DNA from: Desulfurellaceae bacterium
Lineage (GTDB): Bacteria; Campylobacterota_A; Desulfurellia; Desulfurellales; Hippeaceae
Direction: 5' to 3'
Length of the DNA stretch: 42,401 nt
Assembly: GCA_015493995.1 (NCBI GenBank)
Contig: WGCD01000110.1
Span: forward strand, 1-42,401
Part shown: positions 1-7,668 of the stretch, in pieces
Layout of the letters: each line of letters starts with the position of its first letter
Position numbering within the stretch: the first letter of the stretch is position 1
The notes under the pieces: generated by a model
Seen by the model: the letters and a program-made list of their open reading frames with translations, nothing else
Database searches by the model: none
What the model was told of the DNA's origin: nothing
Position numbers and translations under genes: made by a program

Positions 1-423
1 ATAATCCATTTGTCAGATTTAAGTTGCACTATTTCCGTTTCTGAAGGGAATTACGACTTATCTGTTCATTAAAAAACGTTACGGAGGATAAGATTTTGTT
101 GCACTATTTCCGTTTCTGAAGGGAATTACGACCCATTTCTCCACTTCTTCTGGATCTACATCTGGATCTACATCAGTTGCACTATTTCCGTTTCTGAAGG
201 GAATTACGACAAATCATCTAAATATTTCCCAAATGACCCTTCAAATTTATCCGGTTGCACTATTTCCGTTTCTGAAGGGAATTACGACAGGGCGGATCCC
301 CCAAATCCGCCTCTGGTTTTTTAACATGATTCGTTGCACTATTTCCGTTTCTGAAGGGAATTACGACAAAAACCTTTTTCAAACCTCATCTCACACCTCC
401 ATTTTGTTGCACTATTTCCGTTT
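1..423 (+). CRISPR. CRISPR array, right-hand (probably trailer) end
   Basis: Five identical 35-bp repeats lie at 23-57, 98-132, 176-210, 254-288 and 333-367. Each begins GTTGCACTATTTCCG and ends GGGAATTACGAC. A sixth begins at 406 but only its first 18 bases continue. Spacers are 58-97 (40 bp), 133-175 (43), 211-253 (43), 289-332 (44) and 368-405 (38). Bases 1-22 are the end of another spacer, so the array continues off the left edge. The repeat can fold weakly by pairing ATTTCC with GGGAAT. Repeat degeneration on the right suggests that this is the leader-distal end, with leader and cas genes to the left; no cas gene is in the window. Strand is inferred from that polarity. The subtype cannot be told from the repeat alone. 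Confidence 0.95.
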
Positions 424-527
424 TTATCGAGCCGTTAGCTCTGTAAGAACAACACGTTCGATTTGCTCCGCCTTGTTTTTATTATTGAAAACTTAATGAA
501 ACGGCTTCGGTTGAAGGGAATTACCAA
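406..527 (+). repeat. CRISPR repeat 6, split by an 87-bp hairpin insert
   Basis: The first 18 bases of the CRISPR repeat (406-423) are perfect. Sequence then departs until 511-527, where the remaining 17 bases of the repeat reappear with 14 of 17 matches (core TGAAGGGAATTAC at 512-524). The intervening 424-510 holds an inverted repeat near its ends: AGCCGTT at 430-436 and AACGGCT at 500-506, in the wider frame TCGAGCC...GGCTTCGG. This looks like a small MITE-like or hairpin element inserted into one repeat. The split is seen directly; insertion as the cause is inferred. Confidence 0.7.
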
Positions 528-575
528 GCCTTTTACAAGTAAGATATACTTCGTAAGATAAAAGGCTTAAACAGG
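528..575. repeat. Spacer-sized segment with a 10-bp hairpin
   Basis: This 48-bp stretch between two split repeats is only slightly longer than the true spacers. It contains AAGCCTTTTA (526-535, its first bases overlapping the preceding repeat half) and the exact inverse TAAAAGGCTT (559-568). It may be an old spacer, a remnant of another hairpin element, or both. Confidence 0.45.
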
Positions 576-665
576 CTATCCTTTTTTCCTTTTCGGTTCG
601 AGCCATATTAAGTCTTCTTTGAATTTCTTTTTTAGAGCAATATGGCTTGGGAATGGAATTACGAG
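576..665 (+). repeat. Degenerate CRISPR repeat 7, apparently split at the same site
   Basis: Bases 649-665 match the last 17 bases of the CRISPR repeat at 13 positions (GGAATTACGA at 655-664 is exact). Bases 585-593 match repeat positions 10-18 at 8 of 9 (TTTCCTTTT against TTTCCGTTT); the nine bases before that are poorly conserved. Between the halves (594-648) is another hairpin, AGCCATATT 601-609 with AATATGGCT 639-647, in a frame TTCGAGCC...GGCTTGG very like the insert in repeat 6. The 3' half is convincing; the 5' half is weak. Confidence 0.5.
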
Positions 666-914
666 AATAAATTATAAATTTTAGATTTTAGATGTTGGAT
701 TAAAGGCAATTAAGCGGCTTTATTGTAAAGGGATGAAACAATTTAAAATCCATAATTCAAAATCCAAAATCCAGAATCCGAAAGAGAGTTTCTGTCCGAT
801 TTTTCTTTGAAACTGATAAATTCAATTCCGCTTTTTTATCAAACCGTATTAAGTATTCTTCGGTTCTTTCTTTATGAGAACAAGACACAAGAAAATAATT
901 GAAAGATTTGCGTT
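666..914. other. Non-coding, repeat-rich remnant sequence
   Basis: No gene is visible. An imperfect inverted repeat (679-701 against 747-769, 18 of 23 paired) is built from degenerate AAATCC units. Bases 702-715 (AAAGGCAATTAAGC) faintly resemble the end of the CRISPR repeat. TATTAAGT plus following bases at 847-861 repeats the loop of the hairpin at 606-620. A small AACCG/CGGTT hairpin lies around 842-865. Confidence 0.5.
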
Positions 915-1230
915 ATGGGGATTACTTGTGGCACATTCCTGAATTATATAGTTGGAGAACTAATAACTAATGCCGTTGACCATTTGGATAGCATCAGCGA
1001 AACCGTATGCACCGGGCAGCTTTTTTCGTTTGGCAATTATAGCGAAATAGTCGTGATAGATGCCGGTGTGGGTTTTTAAAAATAATCTCAGGAAAAGGTG
1101 CCTTAACCCAATTGGAGATAAAATATATAAAGACTGCAGAAAAAACAAAATCTTGAACGGCAGCATAGTAATAGTAAGGCTTTACCATAAAAACTTTTCT
1201 ATCCTTAGCTTGGAAGAATTTCTAAAATAA
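915..1230 (+). pseudogene. Frameshifted C-terminal remnant of a GHKL/HATPase-type ATP-binding protein
   Basis: From ATG 915 the reading frame gives 54 residues and ends at TAA 1077-1079. It contains GELITNAVDH, which fits the N-box of GHKL ATPases, and VVIDAGVGF, which fits the G1 box (DxGxG). Dropping one T in the run at 1073-1077 restores a frame that continues for 50 codons (FKNNLRKR... to EEFLK) and stops at 1228-1230. The two pieces together look like the last ~105 residues of a histidine-kinase-like or anti-sigma-like ATPase whose N-terminal part is missing. A sequencing error in the homopolymer could mimic the frameshift, but the missing N-terminus and the absence of a ribosome-binding site argue for decay. 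A 20-codon frame starting at 1231 immediately after it may be debris of a neighbour. Confidence 0.6.
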
Positions 1231-1427
1231 ATGAGGAGTGAGGATAAAGAAAAGGATATTTTCCAGGCTTTTAATTTTTTGAGAGGCACCTGATTTCAAC
1301 GTATTTTTTGTTTTTTATCCTTTTAAAGAGAGAACTGCTTGCTGTTACTTGAGCCATACATTTTTATTTAACTTTAAAAACGTCACAAATGCTCATTACG
1401 CAAACATACATTCAAACTAAATAATCC
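1231..1427. other. Intergenic region upstream of icd
   Basis: AT-rich sequence with no convincing gene. Only a 20-codon open frame (1231-1293) directly follows the pseudogene stop. Confidence 0.5.
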
Positions 1428-1456
1428 TTGACATACAAGGCTATTTTATATATACC
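1428..1456 (+). promoter_or_regulatory. Sigma-70 promoter of icd
   Basis: Perfect -35 TTGACA at 1428-1433, then 17 bp to TATACC at 1451-1456 (TATATA at 1449-1454 overlaps it with 15 bp spacing). It would give a leader of about 130 nt before the icd start at 1595. A small AGTTC/GAACT hairpin at 1493-1509 lies in that leader. Confidence 0.65.
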
Positions 1457-1594
1457 TGCTCAAGGAATATATGTTTAAAGGATTTAGGAATTAGTTCTTA
1501 ATGTGAACTTAAAAAGTTAATTGTAGGTTGGCGAAATAGAACAATGCAGGAAATTTTGCCAGCAAAAATAAAATTTTTTATTGAGAGGTGTTGT

Positions 1595-3835
1595 ATGGAT
1601 AAATTTGCTAAAATTGTTTGGACAAAGACAGACGAAGCACCGATGCTTGCCACGCACTCTTTGCTTCCGGTTGTAAAATCTTTCTTAAAACACGGAGATA
1701 TAGAGATTGAAACAAAGGATATTTCGCTTGCCGGAAGGATTTTGGCTCTGTTTCCGGAAAGATTGAAAGAAGAAGAGAGAGTGCCGGATGATTTGGCTTA
1801 TCTCGGAGAGCTTGTTAATAAGCCCGAGGCAAATATAATTAAACTGCCCAACATCAGCGCTTCTGTTCCTCAGCTACAGGCAGCGATTAAAGAGCTTCAA
1901 GAGAAGGGATATGACATTCCAGATTACCCTGAAAATCCTCAAACGGAAGAAGAAAAAGCCTTAAAAGAAAAATACTCGAAAGTTTTGGGAAGTGCTGTTA
2001 ATCCGGTATTAAGACAGGGAAATGCAGACAGAAGAGCTCCGGCAGCCGTTAAAAAAATTGCAAAAAAATATCCGACATCTATGGGACTGCCTCTAAAACC
2101 GTGGAACCCGGACTCAAAAACAAGGGTTTCTCATATGACGGCAAATGATTTTTACGGCAACGAGCAGTCTGTTATAATGGACAAAGAAACCGACGTTAAG
2201 TTTGAGTTTGTTGATAAAAACGGCAATATAACAGTATTAAAAGAGAAACTGCATCTATTGAAGGATGAGGTGTTCGATACAACATTTATGAGCGTAAAGG
2301 CTTTAAGAAATTTTTTTGAAGAGCAGATTGAGGAGACCAAAAAAGATGACGATGTTTTGCTGTCTCTTCACTTAAAGGCAACGATGATGAAGGTTTCCGA
2401 CCCGCCAATATTCGGACACGCCGTCAGGGTTTATTTTAAAGATGTTTTTGATAAATACGGAGATTTGTTCGACGAAATAGGTGTTAATACCAACAACGGT
2501 TTGAGTGATGTCTATGCCAAAATAAAAAAGCTGCCTGAGGATAAGCAGAAGGAGATTAAAGACGCAATCAACGCCGTGTATGAAAAAAATCCTAAACTCG
2601 CTATGGTTAACTCCGCTAAGGGAATAACAAACTTGCATATGCCAAACGACATTATTATAGATGCATCAATGCCTGTTGTCATAAGGGACGGAGGTAAGAT
2701 GTGGGGTCCTGACAACGAACTTCACGATACAAATGCTATGATTCCTGATAGATGTTATTCGACTATGTATCAGGTGGTTATAGAAGACTGCAAAATAAAC
2801 GGCGCTTTCGACCGCTCAACTATGGGCAGCGTATCAAACGTAGGACTTATGGCTATGAAAGCCGAAGAGTACGGCTCTCACGATAAGACATTTTTAGCTC
2901 CCGATGACGGAACCATAAGGGTTGTGGATGCTGACGGTAACGTTTTGATGGAACACAATGTTGAAAAAGGCGACATATGGAGAGGTACTCAGGCAAAAGA
3001 TATTGCTATCAAAGATTGGGTTAAGCTTGCTGTCAACAGAGCAAGAGCAACCGGAGACCCCGCTGTATTCTGGTTGGATAAAAACAGGGCTCACGATGCA
3101 AATGTGATTAAAAAGGTTGAAAAATATCTGAAAGAGTTCGATACGGAAGGATTGGAATTTCACATAATGGCGCCTCCTGAGGCTATGAAGTTTTCTATTG
3201 ACAGAATCAGGAAAGGACTGGATACGATATCGGTTTCTGGAAATGCAATCAGGGATTATTTAACTGATTTGTTCCCGATTATGGAGATTGGAACAAGTGC
3301 CAAAATGTTGTCAATTGTTCCTCTTTTAGCCGGCGGCGGACTCTTCGAGACAGGTGCAGGCGGTTCAGCTCCGAAGCATATTCAACAGCTTTTGGAAGAA
3401 GGTCATTTAAGGTGGGATTCTCTGGGCGAATTTACGGCTCTTTGGGCATCTTTGGAGCACATTTACTCCAAAAATGGCAATAAAAAAGTTAAGGTTTTTG
3501 CAGATGCTTTGGATAAAGCCGTAGAGGAGCTTTTGGAAAACAGAAAGTGGCCATCAAGAAAGGTCGGAGAGTTGGATAACAGGGGAAGCCATTTCTATCT
3601 TGCTATGTATTGGGCAAAAGCCTTGGCAAATCAGAATGAGGATAAAGAGATTAAAGATATGTTTGCGGATGTTGCCAAAAAACTTGAAGAAAACGAGGAT
3701 AAAATAAACAAAGAGTTGCTTGCTACACAGGGTTCACCTGTTGATATAGGCGGATATTACAAACCTGATGAGGATAAAACAACAAAGGCTATGAGAGCAA
3801 GCGGGACATTTAACGAAATAATCGATTCTTTGTAA
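1595..3835 (+). CDS. icd: Isocitrate dehydrogenase (NADP+), monomeric type
   Basis: Oxidative decarboxylation of isocitrate to 2-oxoglutarate in the cytoplasm, feeding the KorDABC enzyme encoded next. The 746-residue length fits the monomeric IDH family (about 740), which is unrelated in fold layout to the usual dimeric 400-residue enzyme. Family signatures include EYGSHDKTF around residue 430 and [12 protein letters not shown] around residue 590. The ATG at 1595 is preferred over the in-frame ATG at 1544, because GAGAGGTG (1583-1590) sits at ribosome-binding distance and [16 protein letters not shown] is the normal family N-terminus. It has its own promoter. A weak hairpin separates it from korD, so co-transcription with the kor genes is possible. 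Confidence 0.95.
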   Translation: MDKFAKIVWTKTDEAPMLATHSLLPVVKSFLKHGDIEIETKDISLAGRILALFPERLKEEERVPDDLAYLGELVNKPEANIIKLPNISASVPQLQAAIKELQEKGYDIPDYPENPQTEEEKALKEKYSKVLGSAVNPVLRQGNADRRAPAAVKKIAKKYPTSMGLPLKPWNPDSKTRVSHMTANDFYGNEQSVIMDKETDVKFEFVDKNGNITVLKEKLHLLKDEVFDTTFMSVKALRNFFEEQIEETKKDDDVLLSLHLKATMMKVSDPPIFGHAVRVYFKDVFDKYGDLFDEIGVNTNNGLSDVYAKIKKLPEDKQKEIKDAINAVYEKNPKLAMVNSAKGITNLHMPNDIIIDASMPVVIRDGGKMWGPDNELHDTNAMIPDRCYSTMYQVVIEDCKINGAFDRSTMGSVSNVGLMAMKAEEYGSHDKTFLAPDDGTIRVVDADGNVLMEHNVEKGDIWRGTQAKDIAIKDWVKLAVNRARATGDPAVFWLDKNRAHDANVIKKVEKYLKEFDTEGLEFHIMAPPEAMKFSIDRIRKGLDTISVSGNAIRDYLTDLFPIMEIGTSAKMLSIVPLLAGGGLFETGAGGSAPKHIQQLLEEGHLRWDSLGEFTALWASLEHIYSKNGNKKVKVFADALDKAVEELLENRKWPSRKVGELDNRGSHFYLAMYWAKALANQNEDKEIKDMFADVAKKLEENEDKINKELLATQGSPVDIGGYYKPDEDKTTKAMRASGTFNEIIDSL

Positions 3836-3850
3836 AATGTTGATAAACGG

Positions 3851-3869
3851 GGGGCTTTTTTAAAGCCCC
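3851..3869 (+). terminator. Short hairpin after icd, possible terminator or attenuator
   Basis: GGGGCTTT (3851-3858) pairs exactly with AAAGCCCC (3862-3869) across a 3-nt loop. Only AAATTTTA follows rather than a clean T-run, so termination may be partial and the kor genes may receive read-through. Confidence 0.5.
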
Positions 3870-3896
3870 TAAATTTTATGTAAAAGGAGTAGGTAT

Positions 3897-4169
3897 ATGG
3901 CAGTTGAACAAGCTCCGGTTGTAGTAAACGAGGATTTGTGTACAGCCTGCGGCATATGTATAAAGGTATGCCCGAAAAATGTTTTGGAATTGGTTGAGGC
4001 TTTGCATGTGTGGACGGGCTCTATGTGTAAAGTCCAAAGGCCAGAGGATTGTATCAGGTGTAAGCTGTGTGAAGTTGCATGCCCTCATTTTGCTATTGAT
4101 GTAGTGGATGTAGGCGTAGAATTAACCTTTACGGATAGTAAAGGTAATCAAGTTACAAAGTCTAAATAG
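3897..4169 (+). CDS. korD: 2-oxoglutarate:ferredoxin oxidoreductase, ferredoxin-like delta subunit
   Basis: A 90-residue polyferredoxin carrying two 4Fe-4S motifs: CTACGICIKVCP near residues 15-26 and CIRCKLCEVACP near residues 45-56. It would pass electrons from the KorAB catalytic core to ferredoxin. The start follows AAAAGGAG. korA begins 9 bp after its stop. The order delta-alpha-beta-gamma is common for KOR enzymes. The substrate (2-oxoglutarate rather than another 2-oxoacid) is inferred from the subunit sequences and the adjacent icd. Confidence 0.9.
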   Translation: MAVEQAPVVVNEDLCTACGICIKVCPKNVLELVEALHVWTGSMCKVQRPEDCIRCKLCEVACPHFAIDVVDVGVELTFTDSKGNQVTKSK

Positions 4170-4178
4170 GAGGGATTG

Positions 4179-5318
4179 ATGTCTAAAGCTCAAATAATGA
4201 ATGGAAACGAGTTGGTTAGCGAAGCTGCTATAGCTGCAGGATGCAGATTTTACGCAGGCTACCCTATAACGCCGTCTTCCGAAATCCCGGAGCATTTATC
4301 AAAAAGAATGCCCGAGGTAGGCGGAGTCTTTGTGCAGTTTGAAGACGAGATAGCTTCGTGTATGGCTGCTGTCGGAGCAAGCTATGCCGGATATAAGTCT
4401 ATGACTGCTTCAAGCGGACCGGGAATTTCCCTGAAACAGGAAGCCATAGGATTGGCTTGTATGATGGAGTTGCCCTTAGTTGTTGTTAACGTTATGAGGG
4501 GCGGTCCTTCTACAGGTTTGCCGACAAGGGTATCACAGGCAGATTTGATGCAGGCAAGGTGGGGAACGCACGGAGACCATATGATTATAGCCGTTGCACC
4601 CGAAACACTGCTTGAAACATATACCGAGACAATCAGGGCGTTTAATATGGCGGAGAAATACAGAACACCGGTTTATATTCTAACAGATGCGGTTTTGGCT
4701 CACTTAAACGGTAGAGTTGAGCTTCCCGACCCGTCAACACTTGAAATTATAGACAGAACTCAGCCGAGCGTTCCGCCTGAGGAGTACAATCCTTACGATG
4801 TGGAAAGATTCGGAGAGGTTCCGCCTTTGCCGAACAAAGAGAATTTTCACGACTACAGATTCCATATGACGGGATTAAATAAGGATAAAACAGGTTTTCC
4901 GACGGTTAACAAAGAAGCCGTTGAAGCTGACGAAGAAAGAATGATTACAAAGATTACAGGCAACATAAAAGACATCGAGAGTTTTGAATATTACAAGATG
5001 GACGATGCACAGCTTGTAATATTTGCATACGGAACAAATGCAGCAGCCGCGAGGGTTGCGGTTGACGAAGCAAGAGAGGCTGGAATTAAAGCCGGTATGT
5101 TCAGACCTATAACGGTTTGGCCCTTCCCTGAAAAGCAGGTAGCCGAAATTGGAAAGAATTTTGATAAGATGATAGTAAGCGAAATCAACTTAGGTCAGAT
5201 GCTTTATGAGGTTGAGAGAGCAACTAAGGGCAATATTGAGATTTCAACCGTACTTCAGGCAGCCGGTGTTCCGATTAGACCTCAGCAGATATTAGACAAA
5301 ATGAAGGAGGTACTGTAA
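4179..5318 (+). CDS. korA: 2-oxoglutarate:ferredoxin oxidoreductase, alpha subunit
   Basis: Catalytic alpha subunit of the CoA-acylating 2-oxoacid:ferredoxin oxidoreductase that interconverts 2-oxoglutarate and succinyl-CoA. 379 residues, with the conserved AGYPITPSSE pyrimidine-binding-domain motif near residue 25, FEDEIA near residue 53 and SSGPGISL near residue 75. ATG 4179 is chosen over the in-frame TTG at 4176 because GGAGG (4169-4173) then has normal spacing. The gamma domain is not fused, since korC is a separate gene. It overlaps korB by one base (TAATG). Confidence 0.92.
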   Translation: MSKAQIMNGNELVSEAAIAAGCRFYAGYPITPSSEIPEHLSKRMPEVGGVFVQFEDEIASCMAAVGASYAGYKSMTASSGPGISLKQEAIGLACMMELPLVVVNVMRGGPSTGLPTRVSQADLMQARWGTHGDHMIIAVAPETLLETYTETIRAFNMAEKYRTPVYILTDAVLAHLNGRVELPDPSTLEIIDRTQPSVPPEEYNPYDVERFGEVPPLPNKENFHDYRFHMTGLNKDKTGFPTVNKEAVEADEERMITKITGNIKDIESFEYYKMDDAQLVIFAYGTNAAAARVAVDEAREAGIKAGMFRPITVWPFPEKQVAEIGKNFDKMIVSEINLGQMLYEVERATKGNIEISTVLQAAGVPIRPQQILDKMKEVL

Positions 5319-6136
5319 TGGCTACCGATTATTCCAAGTATTTAAGAATGGAAAAATTGCCTTTATATTGGTGTCCGGGTTGCGGAAACGGAACAATATT
5401 AAAGGCTATGATAACTGCTATTGATGAGCTTGGCTGGCAAAACGACGATATAATGATGGTTTCTGGAATAGGATGTTCTTCACGTGCAACGGGTTATGTT
5501 GATTTTCACACCATACATACGCTTCACGGAAGAGCTGTTCCTGTAGCAACTGCCATTAAAATGTGTCATCCCGATATGCACGTTATTGTTTTTTCCGGCG
5601 ACGGAGACTCAACGGCTATCGGCGGAAACCACTTCATTCACGCTTGCAGGAGAAACATAGACTTAACTGTTATTATCGTTGATAACTGGATTTACGGAAT
5701 GACAGGCGGACAGTATTCTCCTTTAACACCTACGGGAACAAAAGCATCTACTATGCCAAGAGGAAACATTGACCCGAATTTCGATATAGCGGAATTGGCA
5801 AAGGGTGCCGGTGCAACGTTCGTGGCAAGAAGTTCTGTTGCAGACCCGATGATTCTTAAAAACTACATTAAAAAAGGACTCTCCCACAAGGGTATGAGTG
5901 TTATTGACGCACTCAGCAACTGCCATATCCAGTGGGGAAGAAGGAATAAATACGGAGACCCGGTTAAGCTCGTTGATTTGATAAAGGAAAGAACGGTAAC
6001 TAAGGCTAAAGCTGCAAAGATGAGCGAAGAGGAGTTAAAGGGCAAGTATGTAACAGGTATTCTTTATGAAGACACCGCAAAGAAAGAGTACACCCAGGCA
6101 TATAAAGAATTAGTTGAAAAAGCACAAAACGAGTAA
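5318..6136 (+). CDS. korB: 2-oxoglutarate:ferredoxin oxidoreductase, beta subunit (TPP-binding)
   Basis: Thiamine-diphosphate-binding beta subunit of KOR, 272 residues. The N-terminal WCPGCGNG supplies Cys for the proximal Fe-S cluster. GDGDSTAIGGNH near residues 93-104 through DNWIYGMTGGQYSPLTP is the TPP/Mg motif typical of OFOR beta subunits. AAGGAGG (5304-5310) sits upstream inside korA, and the genes overlap by one base, indicating translational coupling. Confidence 0.92.
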   Translation: MATDYSKYLRMEKLPLYWCPGCGNGTILKAMITAIDELGWQNDDIMMVSGIGCSSRATGYVDFHTIHTLHGRAVPVATAIKMCHPDMHVIVFSGDGDSTAIGGNHFIHACRRNIDLTVIIVDNWIYGMTGGQYSPLTPTGTKASTMPRGNIDPNFDIAELAKGAGATFVARSSVADPMILKNYIKKGLSHKGMSVIDALSNCHIQWGRRNKYGDPVKLVDLIKERTVTKAKAAKMSEEELKGKYVTGILYEDTAKKEYTQAYKELVEKAQNE

Positions 6137-6147
6137 GGAGAGCGGTT

Positions 6148-6714
6148 ATGGCATTTCACTATGAATTGAGATTCGCAGGGATTGGTGGCCAAGGTAATAT
6201 GTTGGCAGGAGCCATTATAGCCGAAGCCGCTATATTTTTTGAAAATAAATATGCAACACAGGTGCCTACATACACATCTCAGGTGCGCGGAGGTCCGACA
6301 AAGGCGGATATTATTATATCCGACGAACCCATATATTTTGCAGAATCAACGCATATCAATTTCTTCCTTGCCTTAGACCAAAGGACATACAACCTATACA
6401 AAGGAGATACGCTTGACGGAGCCATAGTTCTTGTTGACAGCGGGCTTGTAGAGGTACCGGATGAGGATAGGGCAAAATGGGATGTATATGAATACCCAAT
6501 AATCAGGACTGCAAAATATGAGGTCGGCAATGTTATTACGGCAAACATCCTTTCTGTCGGAATGACAGGTGAGTTAACTCAGATTATGTCTTTGGACAAT
6601 ATATTTAAAGCCGTTGAGAAAAGAGTGCCGCCGGCATTTTTGGAATTAAATGAAAAAGCGTTTAAAATGGGTGTTGATATAGCCAAAAAGCTCAAGGCGG
6701 AAAAAGGCAAGTAA
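6148..6714 (+). CDS. korC: 2-oxoglutarate:ferredoxin oxidoreductase, gamma subunit
   Basis: Gamma subunit, 188 residues, containing the family motif GIGGQGNMLAGAIIAEAA near residues 11-28 and QVRGGPTKADIIIS near residues 45-58. It completes the korDABC set. An AAGGAGAG ribosome-binding site precedes the ATG. A strong terminator hairpin follows 27 bp after the stop, making this the last gene of the kor transcript unless there is read-through into speE. Confidence 0.92.
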   Translation: MAFHYELRFAGIGGQGNMLAGAIIAEAAIFFENKYATQVPTYTSQVRGGPTKADIIISDEPIYFAESTHINFFLALDQRTYNLYKGDTLDGAIVLVDSGLVEVPDEDRAKWDVYEYPIIRTAKYEVGNVITANILSVGMTGELTQIMSLDNIFKAVEKRVPPAFLELNEKAFKMGVDIAKKLKAEKGK

Positions 6715-6741
6715 CACCGTAAAAAGCTCTCACCCATTGCG

Positions 6742-6779
6742 GCACACAAAGGTGTTAATTTCCTTTGTGTGCTTTTTTT
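6742..6779 (+). terminator. Strong intrinsic terminator directly upstream of speE
   Basis: An 11-bp perfect stem, GCACACAAAGG (6742-6752) with CCTTTGTGTGC (6762-6772), has a 9-nt loop and then seven T residues (6773-6779). The speE ribosome-binding site GGAGGTG begins three bases later, so no promoter can fit between. It either ends the kor transcript or acts as an attenuator for speE. Confidence 0.9.
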
Positions 6780-6790
6780 ATGGAGGTGTA

Positions 6791-7636
6791 ATGAATCCTG
6801 AATTTTGGTTTACGGAAAAGTACAGTGAAAATTGCGGTTTTACATTTAAAGTTAAAGAGGTACTGGAAACAAACTTCAGTAAATTTCAAAGGCTTGATGT
6901 GTTGGATACGTATGATTTCGGAAAAGTTATGCTGCTTGACGGACTTGTGATGCTGACCCAGAGAGACGAGTTTGTTTATCATGAGATGATAACAAACGTG
7001 CCCCTGTTTGCCCACAAAGACCCGAAGGATGTGCTGGTTATAGGCGGGGGAGACGGAGGAACGGTTAGAGAACTTGCAAAGCACACCTACTTAAATTCCA
7101 TCACCGAGGTTGAGATAGACGAAATGGTTGTGGATGCCGCAAAGAAACATATGCCATTTGTCGGGTGCGGATATGACAGCGAAAAGGTTAATCTGATTAT
7201 AGGTGACGGAATAGAGTTTGTTAAGGGCAAAAAAGAGGCATACGACATAGTCATAATAGATTCTACAGACCCGTTCGGACCTGCAGAAGGGCTTTTTAGC
7301 GGTGAATTTTATGCTAATGTAAGAAATGCGTTGAGAGAAGGCGGTTTTGTTGTAGCTCAAGCTGAGAATCCCTATTATGACACGAAATGGATGATGCGTT
7401 CAATAAACAATATGAGAAAGGCGTTCGGTGATAAGGTGGAGTGCTACCTTGCGTATATACCGACCTATCCCTCGGGAATGTGGAATTTTGCCTTGGGATA
7501 CAAAAACGAGGCGGCGTCCGGTATGTTTGACAAACAAAGATATGAAAAATTGAATTTAAAGTTGAGATACTACAACAGCGAAATACATAAGGCTTGTTTT
7601 GCTCTGCCGGAATTTGTAAAAGATATGTTGAAGTAA
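6791..7636 (+). CDS. speE: Polyamine aminopropyltransferase (spermidine synthase)
   Basis: Transfers an aminopropyl group from decarboxylated S-adenosylmethionine to putrescine or a related amine. The 281 residues match the usual length. Seen motifs are [11 protein letters not shown] (nucleotide-binding, near residue 80), EVEIDEMVV, and [13 protein letters not shown] (near residues 155-167), which holds the catalytic Asp of the family. ATG 6791 is chosen because GGAGGTG lies just upstream; the frame is open to 6737, but that extension runs through the terminator hairpin and would be implausible. hisIE follows after 32 bp. Confidence 0.9.
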   Translation: MNPEFWFTEKYSENCGFTFKVKEVLETNFSKFQRLDVLDTYDFGKVMLLDGLVMLTQRDEFVYHEMITNVPLFAHKDPKDVLVIGGGDGGTVRELAKHTYLNSITEVEIDEMVVDAAKKHMPFVGCGYDSEKVNLIIGDGIEFVKGKKEAYDIVIIDSTDPFGPAEGLFSGEFYANVRNALREGGFVVAQAENPYYDTKWMMRSINNMRKAFGDKVECYLAYIPTYPSGMWNFALGYKNEAASGMFDKQRYEKLNLKLRYYNSEIHKACFALPEFVKDMLK

Positions 7637-7668
7637 CGGCTTGTTTTAGTTTTAAACAAGGAGATGCT

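Noticed and set aside
233-496. An 87-codon open frame across the CRISPR array
   Set aside because: It is read through repeats and spacers and breaks no expectation for array sequence; it is not a gene.
960-1188. Two overlapping minus-strand open frames
   Set aside because: They lie antisense to the HATPase remnant, whose plus-strand motifs are recognisable; the minus frames show no family features or ribosome-binding site.
1544-1594. N-terminal extension of icd
   Set aside because: It adds 17 unusual residues and lacks a good ribosome-binding site; ATG 1595 has GAGAGGTG and the family N-terminus.
6737-6790. Longer speE start
   Set aside because: The extra residues would be coded by the terminator hairpin and T-run.
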